Of a DNA stretch of 10,119 bases, positions 6,712 through 10,119 are shown piece by piece. Source of the DNA: DASZHA01 sp049644325 (lineage in GTDB: Bacteria > Chloroflexota > Dormibacteria > DASZGP01); contig JBARRR010000014.1 of assembly GCA_049644325.1 (NCBI GenBank), positions 1 to 10,119 on the forward strand, in the 5' to 3' direction. A program made the position numbers and the translations under genes. The notes under the pieces were generated by a model. The model was not told where the DNA came from. It saw nothing but the letters and a program-made list of their open reading frames with translations, and ran no database searches. Numbering within the stretch: position 1 is the first letter of the stretch; the number at the start of each line of letters is the position of its first letter.

Positions 6712-7860
6712 TTAGAGCTTCGTTAGCGACCGCAGGAGCTTGACGATGGCGGCGGCGGCGGTGTCCCAGCTGAAGAGCTGGCGCCGGTCGAGGCCGACCT
6801 GCGCCATCTCCTGGCGTGCCCCGGCGTCCGCCAGCATCGCCCCCAGCCCCCTCGCGATGGCGCCCTCGCTGTCCGGGTCGACAAAGCGGGCGGCGGTGCC
6901 CGCGACCTCGCGAAACGGCGGGATGTCCGACGCCAGGATTGGTAGCCCTGAGTACATCGCCTCGACCAACGGCAGCCCAAAACCCTCGCCGGTGGAGACC
7001 GCGCAGAGTGCGACTGCGGCACGCATCAGCTCCGCGACGTCGGCCTCTGGGAGGTGGCCGGTGAAGATGACGCGACCGCCGATGCCAAGGCGATCGGGTA
7101 GAGTCATGACCTCCTCGTAGTCCCATCCCGCGCGGCCCACGATAACCAGCGGCGGGGTGTTGTCGGACGGAAGGCTGGCGTAGGCGGCTATCAGCCGAGA
7201 GTAGTTCTTGCGGGGCTGGACGGTGCCGACGGCGAGCAGCGGTGGCTGCCCGATCCCAAGGCGCCGCATGATCGCGACGCCGTTGTCATCGATCCCAGGG
7301 CCACCCTCAGCGCTGGTGCTGCGGGGGCGAAACACGGCGGGGTCCGCGCCCTCGCGGATCACTACCGCCTTACCTGCGAGCCCGGGGAATTCCTGCGCCA
7401 GCTCCGCGTGGGTGGCCTGGGAAACGCAGATGATTCCGGATGCTGTCGAGAAGGTGCGCTGCAGGAGGCGCCTGAAGTACCACCAGCGAGGCCGGAAATC
7501 GTGGAGGTCGTGGACGGTGACGACAGCTGGACACGGCATCTGGCGGAACATCGGCAGGATCGGGATGGGGCTGAAGTAGACCGACGCGCCGGCTTTGCGG
7601 AGGGCGCCGGGCAGCGCCAGCTGGGTCCATCCGCGGGCGGCGCTGGCAATCACATCGGACCGCAAATCAATGTCGTCGGCGAACGCCGGGTCGCGCGCAA
7701 AGACCTTGACGGTGCCGTGCGCAGCCCCTGGTTGCGCGGGCTCGGACCAGCCCTTAACGATGCCGGGAAGGACGTGGTGAAGGTAGTTTTCGATCCCGGT
7801 TCGCTCCCGCGCCATCCTCGTCGCGTCGATGGCGAGCACACGCTCGGACGGTGAATTCAC
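6712..7860 (-). CDS. GT4-family glycosyltransferase (GT-B fold)
   Basis: This 382-residue retaining glycosyltransferase, group 1 type, transfers a sugar from a nucleotide-sugar donor to a glycan or lipid acceptor. The N-terminal acceptor domain has IDATRMARERTGIENYLHHV (12-30) and VTVHDLHDF (114-122). The C-terminal donor domain begins with LLAVGTVQPRKNYSRLI (Arg217/Lys218, phosphate contacts) and has the E-x7-E motif at Glu292-Glu300 (EGFGLPLVE). The N-terminal pattern resembles mannosyl- and rhamnosyltransferases of exopolysaccharide or O-antigen pathways, but the sugar cannot be told by eye. The start is GTG at 7860, preceded by AGGGG 6 nt upstream. A GATAAT box on the minus strand at 7896-7891 is a weak promoter candidate. 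It is separated from htrA by 47 bp. Confidence 0.92.
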   Translation of the reverse strand: MNSPSERVLAIDATRMARERTGIENYLHHVLPGIVKGWSEPAQPGAAHGTVKVFARDPAFADDIDLRSDVIASAARGWTQLALPGALRKAGASVYFSPIPILPMFRQMPCPAVVTVHDLHDFRPRWWYFRRLLQRTFSTASGIICVSQATHAELAQEFPGLAGKAVVIREGADPAVFRPRSTSAEGGPGIDDNGVAIMRRLGIGQPPLLAVGTVQPRKNYSRLIAAYASLPSDNTPPLVIVGRAGWDYEEVMTLPDRLGIGGRVIFTGHLPEADVAELMRAAVALCAVSTGEGFGLPLVEAMYSGLPILASDIPPFREVAGTAARFVDPDSEGAIARGLGAMLADAGARQEMAQVGLDRRQLFSWDTAAAAIVKLLRSLTKL

Positions 7861-7941
7861 GCGGAACCCCTGATGTTAGAATCGGGTCGAATTATCAGGC
7901 CGGGCTGACCCAGCCCTCGCAACACCGAGGAGGTGGTGCCG

Positions 7942-8028
7942 ATGGATTGTAGACAACGAAATTGCAACGCATGGGTGGAGACAAAGGACAGCGCGGTCGA
8001 TAAGAGGGCAGCGACGGCCACAGCGTAG
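7942..8028 (+). CDS. Possible 28-residue small protein or leader peptide
   Basis: The ATG at 7942 is preceded by AGGAGG (7929-7934, the consensus Shine-Dalgarno) with a 7-nt spacer, the best ribosome-binding site in the window. The ORF begins MDCRQRNCNAWV, is charged, ends TATA and stops at TAG 8026-8028. It has two cysteines, one tryptophan and no membrane segment. CACC at 7923-7926 can pair with GGTG just after the Shine-Dalgarno, so its initiation may be structure-controlled. I recognise no family. It lies in the plus-strand unit that ends at 8164. It could equally be chance inside a non-coding RNA. Confidence 0.35.
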   Translation: MDCRQRNCNAWVETKDSAVDKRAATATA

Positions 8029-8133
8029 GACGTCGGTCCTCGCGAGTCGAAGCCATCCCTCTGTGGTCGGCCTCATGTGGCCTGATCGCGAGGGCGACGA
8101 GCGAGCCCACTACCCAGCGCCAAGTTAGCTCTT

Positions 8134-8164
8134 AGGCCCCGGAGAAATCCGGGGCCTTCTCTTT
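8134..8164 (+). terminator. Strong rho-independent terminator, plus-strand orientation
   Basis: AGGCCCCGGA and TCCGGGGCCT form a perfect 10-bp stem around a GAAA tetraloop, followed on the plus strand by TTCTCTTT. Read on the minus strand, the stem is followed by TAAGAG with no U-run, although it lies 24 nt past the CpaE-like stop codon and may still act weakly there. The orientation implies a plus-strand transcript ending at about 8164. Confidence 0.8.
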
Positions 8165-8187
8165 GCCTGGCGGTAGCTTGGCTTCAG

Positions 8188-9345
8188 TCAGCTGGCCTGG
8201 GCCGCAACCTCGTTGCCGGCGGCGTGTCGCTCGACCAATGTCGCGGCCAGCTTCCGCAGCACCTGGGCCGTGGAGTCGTTGGGCCGCTCCTGGACGAACA
8301 CCTTGCCCACGTCGACTGCGCGGTACAGCTGGTCACCGCCGTAGGGCACCACCACCGTCGAACGACCGAGGCCCTTCTCCACCTGGGGCGGAGTCAGCCT
8401 GGCCTTGGGCGCGACCTGGTTGAGGACCAGGAGGACCTTGTCCGCCGGCAGCCCCACGGTTTCGAATGCGTCGAGCAGCGAGCGGGTAAGTAGGACCGAA
8501 ATGACCTCCGGCGGGCAGCTCACCACCAGGGTGTCCGAGTGCTCCCAGAGGTCGAGCATCGTCTCCCGGAAGGAGGGGCGAGCGTCGACAATGACATGGT
8601 CGTAGAGACGCCGAAGGCGATCGATGATGCGGGCCACGGCGCCGTCGGGTATGAGCTCCGAATCGCCTGGCTGGGCCACCGCCGGGACGACGCGCAGGCC
8701 CGATGAGTGGCGCAGCAGATAGCTGTCGAAGACCGCGTCGCTGACGTCGCTGAGGCTGGCGTCGGCGATCTCACGCAGGGTGTACGTGGGTCGTAGGTCG
8801 AGCATCATCGCCGCGGTACCGAACTCGAGGTTGAGGTCGACGAGGACCGCTGTCTCGCCCGGACGCTCAGCCAGCAGGACGCCAAGGTTGGTCGCCAGCA
8901 TGGTCTTGCCACTGCCCCCGCGGGCACCGAGGACGGTGACGGTGTTGGCCATCTTCGAGGAGGTGGGCTGTGCCGGCCGCGACTCGAGCAGCTCGGCCGC
9001 GATCGCGCCGATGTCCTCGGGAGAGGTGTCGCGCTTGATCACCCGGCTGGCGCCGGCGGCCGAAAGGGCGCGACCCTTGGCGTCATAGGGCGCGTAGCTT
9101 AGCGCCAGGATGGGCACACCCTTGGTCAGCGGCGAGGAACGCAGCTGTCGCACCATCTGCAAGGCATCGGACTGCGGCGGGTGGTCCTCGCAGATCACCA
9201 GGGCGGGCGTGCCCGTCGCCAGGTTCTGCAGGCCTGCCTCATTGGAGGCGACCGCCTCGACCAGGTAGCCAGCGCTGGTGAGGTAGTAGCGCAGGGCGCG
9301 AAGCAGGGTCTCCGCTTCGGCCACCAGCAGGAGGCGCTTGTCCAT
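8188..9345 (-). CDS. CpaE/TadZ-like protein: pseudo-receiver plus MinD-type ATPase
   Basis: This 385-residue protein belongs to the MinD/ParA ATPase superfamily, CpaE/TadZ branch, which places Tad (Flp) pilus machinery at specific cell sites. Residues 4-122 have a receiver fold but lack the active site: the expected phospho-acceptor Asp aligns with Glu53 (LVICEDHPP) and the first acidic pair is altered, while Lys104 and Ser83 remain. The ATPase domain (133-375) has a deviant Walker A (GARGGSGKT, 140-148), with Arg in place of the usual signature Lys, the switch VDLNLEFGTAAMML, and a Walker-B-like HVIVDARPS (250-258). The C-terminal tail is short. No other tad/cpa gene lies nearby; its neighbours are 5S rRNA and a small-RNA region. 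The ATG at 9345 has a distant GGAGGGG. The family is firm; a role in pili is inferred from it. Confidence 0.88.
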   Translation of the reverse strand: MDKRLLLVAEAETLLRALRYYLTSAGYLVEAVASNEAGLQNLATGTPALVICEDHPPQSDALQMVRQLRSSPLTKGVPILALSYAPYDAKGRALSAAGASRVIKRDTSPEDIGAIAAELLESRPAQPTSSKMANTVTVLGARGGSGKTMLATNLGVLLAERPGETAVLVDLNLEFGTAAMMLDLRPTYTLREIADASLSDVSDAVFDSYLLRHSSGLRVVPAVAQPGDSELIPDGAVARIIDRLRRLYDHVIVDARPSFRETMLDLWEHSDTLVVSCPPEVISVLLTRSLLDAFETVGLPADKVLLVLNQVAPKARLTPPQVEKGLGRSTVVVPYGGDQLYRAVDVGKVFVQERPNDSTAQVLRKLAATLVERHAAGNEVAAQAS

Positions 9346-9398
9346 AACGTCAGTTAATCCCCTCCGGTCCCCGCCGGTTGTTCAGGATATGTAAAAAG
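9346..9398 (-). promoter_or_regulatory. 5S-to-CpaE gap: U-run and Shine-Dalgarno
   Basis: Just after 5S rRNA the minus strand reads TTTTT (9397-9393). Behind the closing stem of 5S this makes a plausible rRNA operon terminator. Further on, a CCGG/CCGG inverted repeat (9364-9377) is followed by GGAGGGG, 13 nt before the CpaE-like ATG, which is long for a Shine-Dalgarno. A TACATAT box at about 9392-9386 could be a -10 element. No clear -35. Confidence 0.35.
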
Positions 9399-9518
9399 TA
9401 CTGGGCAACGACCTACTCTCCCACGAGGTAGCCCTCGAAGTACCATCGGCGCTGATGGGCTTAACTGCTGTGTTCGGAATGGGAACAGGTGTTTCCCCAT
9501 CGCTGTGGTCACCCAGTA
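9399..9518 (-). rRNA. rrf: 5S ribosomal RNA
   Basis: The minus strand carries the complete 5S rRNA. The closing stem I is formed by AGTACTGGGT at the 5' end (9520-9511) and GCCCAGTACT at the 3' end. The universal core CCATTCCGAACACAGCAGTTAAG and the segment GGGAGAGTAGGTCG near the 3' end are present, though the first is interrupted here only by being quoted whole. Mature ends are approximate to 2-3 nt. The gene follows 23S in the usual bacterial order. Confidence 0.97.
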
Positions 9519-9622
9519 CTTTGTATGACGTATGTAGTTGTCGACACCTTGCGGTGCCTGGGCACTGAATAGCGAAGAACCTCTGTCGCGGTGCTCTGTC
9601 CACTGTGTAGTGGGATAGGTGT
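9519..9622 (-). other. 23S-5S internal transcribed spacer
   Basis: About 104 bp with no gene. A hairpin GGCACC-GCAA-GGTGTC (GNRA loop, one G-U pair) lies at about 9547-9562 and could be a processing signal. No tRNA is present in this spacer. Confidence 0.8.
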
Positions 9623-10049
<427 letters not shown>

Positions 10050-10119
10050 CGCTAACTCTCCGATTACTCGGAGCGCAGACTATACCTTCATCTCTTTCGA
10101 GATGGTGGCGTGTTATGGA
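10050..10119 (-). ncRNA. Group I self-splicing intron in 23S rRNA, 3' end (partial)
   Basis: On the minus strand, reading 5' to 3', this stretch has the ordered 3' core of a group I intron. P8 is a perfect 6-bp hairpin, CATCTC-GAAA-GAGATG (10104-10089). It is followed by AAGGTATAGTC (10088-10078), which fits the conserved S element (consensus AAGATATAGTCC): J8/7 plus the 3' strand of P7. P9 is the hairpin CTCCGA-GTAA-TCGGAG (10073-10058) with a GNRA loop. Then comes AGTTAGCG, ending in the expected terminal G (10050). The exon that follows begins TCACATCGACGG. P3-P7 5' strands, P1 and any homing endonuclease lie beyond the right edge. The exact 3' splice site is inferred; a G at 10052 is the alternative. 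Confidence 0.85.

Larger units (their letters stand above)
7883..8164 (+). ncRNA. Candidate structured small RNA or small-protein mRNA (plus strand)
   Basis: The 327-bp gap between the glycosyltransferase and the CpaE-like gene is the only part of the window with plus-strand signals. It ends in a strong plus-oriented terminator. Upstream are a long-range helix (CGTCG plus CCTCGCGA at 8031-8045 pairing with TCGCGAGG plus CGACG at 8086-8099), a 6-bp hairpin at 7902-7916 (GGGCTG/CAGCCC) and a 28-codon ORF. A TAGAAT box at 7877-7882 could be a -10 element, with no good -35. I could not match it to SRP RNA, RNase P, tmRNA or a riboswitch class I know. The 5' end is a guess. Confidence 0.45.

Noticed and set aside
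5285..6715. Long plus-strand open frame (476 codons) antisense to htrA
   Set aside because: Its product is low-complexity, Gly/Val/Asp-rich shadow sequence from high-GC third-position bias. The opposite strand encodes an intact HtrA with its catalytic triad.
7876..8110. Two minus-strand frames (66 and 71 codons) in the intergenic region
   Set aside because: They overlap each other, have no ribosome-binding site and resemble no protein. The region instead has plus-strand RNA signals.
10050..10119. An ordinary intervening sequence or variable helix of 23S, not an intron
   Set aside because: Simple intervening sequences replace variable hairpin tips and lack the P8, S element and P9 order. Here helix 89 and the universally conserved peptidyl-transferase segment are displaced, which would be lethal unless removed and rejoined.

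Overview
This is a high-GC bacterial chromosome segment. Every recognisable protein gene and the rRNA operon lie on the minus strand, so they read from right to left. The only likely plus-strand transcript is a small unit at about 7880-8164. The gene content suggests a GC-rich terrabacterial lineage (Actinomycetota, Chloroflexota, Dormibacterota or a relative): an IlvG-like thiamine-diphosphate enzyme of the mycobacterial type, a membrane-anchored HtrA with a proline-rich cytoplasmic head, and a CpaE-type ATPase. I cannot fix the phylum by eye.

Reading in the direction of transcription, the right end (9399-10119) is the end of an rRNA operon: the 3' part of 23S rRNA, a spacer of about 104 bp, then 5S rRNA. 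The 23S gene is interrupted. Positions 10050-10119 do not match the peptidyl-transferase sequence expected there. They carry the 3' core of a self-splicing group I intron: a P8 hairpin, the conserved S element with the 3' strand of P7, a P9 hairpin with a GNRA loop, and a terminal G. The remainder of the intron and the 5' exon lie outside the window. The intron sits in the tip of helix 89, between E. coli positions 2473 and 2474 by my alignment.

Next (8188-9345) is a CpaE/TadZ-like protein: a degenerate receiver domain fused to a MinD-like ATPase. No other Tad pilus gene is visible. A 327-bp intergenic region (7861-8187) follows. It holds a strong plus-strand intrinsic terminator, a long-range RNA helix and a 28-codon ORF with a perfect Shine-Dalgarno, so it probably encodes a small RNA or small protein.

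Positions 3303-7860 carry a GT4 glycosyltransferase, then a tight htrA-response regulator-histidine kinase module that looks like an envelope-stress circuit (compare MprAB/PepD of mycobacteria). A tRNA-Leu(GAG) follows at 3181-3267.

Positions 1-3140 form a compact operon: a thiamine-diphosphate lyase/synthase of the acetolactate synthase/2-hydroxyacyl-CoA lyase superfamily, a fluoroacetyl-CoA-thioesterase-type (FlK-like) hotdog thioesterase, a hexapeptide-repeat acyltransferase, and the 5' part of rlmN. Successive genes overlap by exactly 4 nt (ATGA, CTGA, ATGA). RlmN methylates A2503 of 23S rRNA. That target base lies in this window at position 10020, 29 nt from the inferred intron-exon junction.
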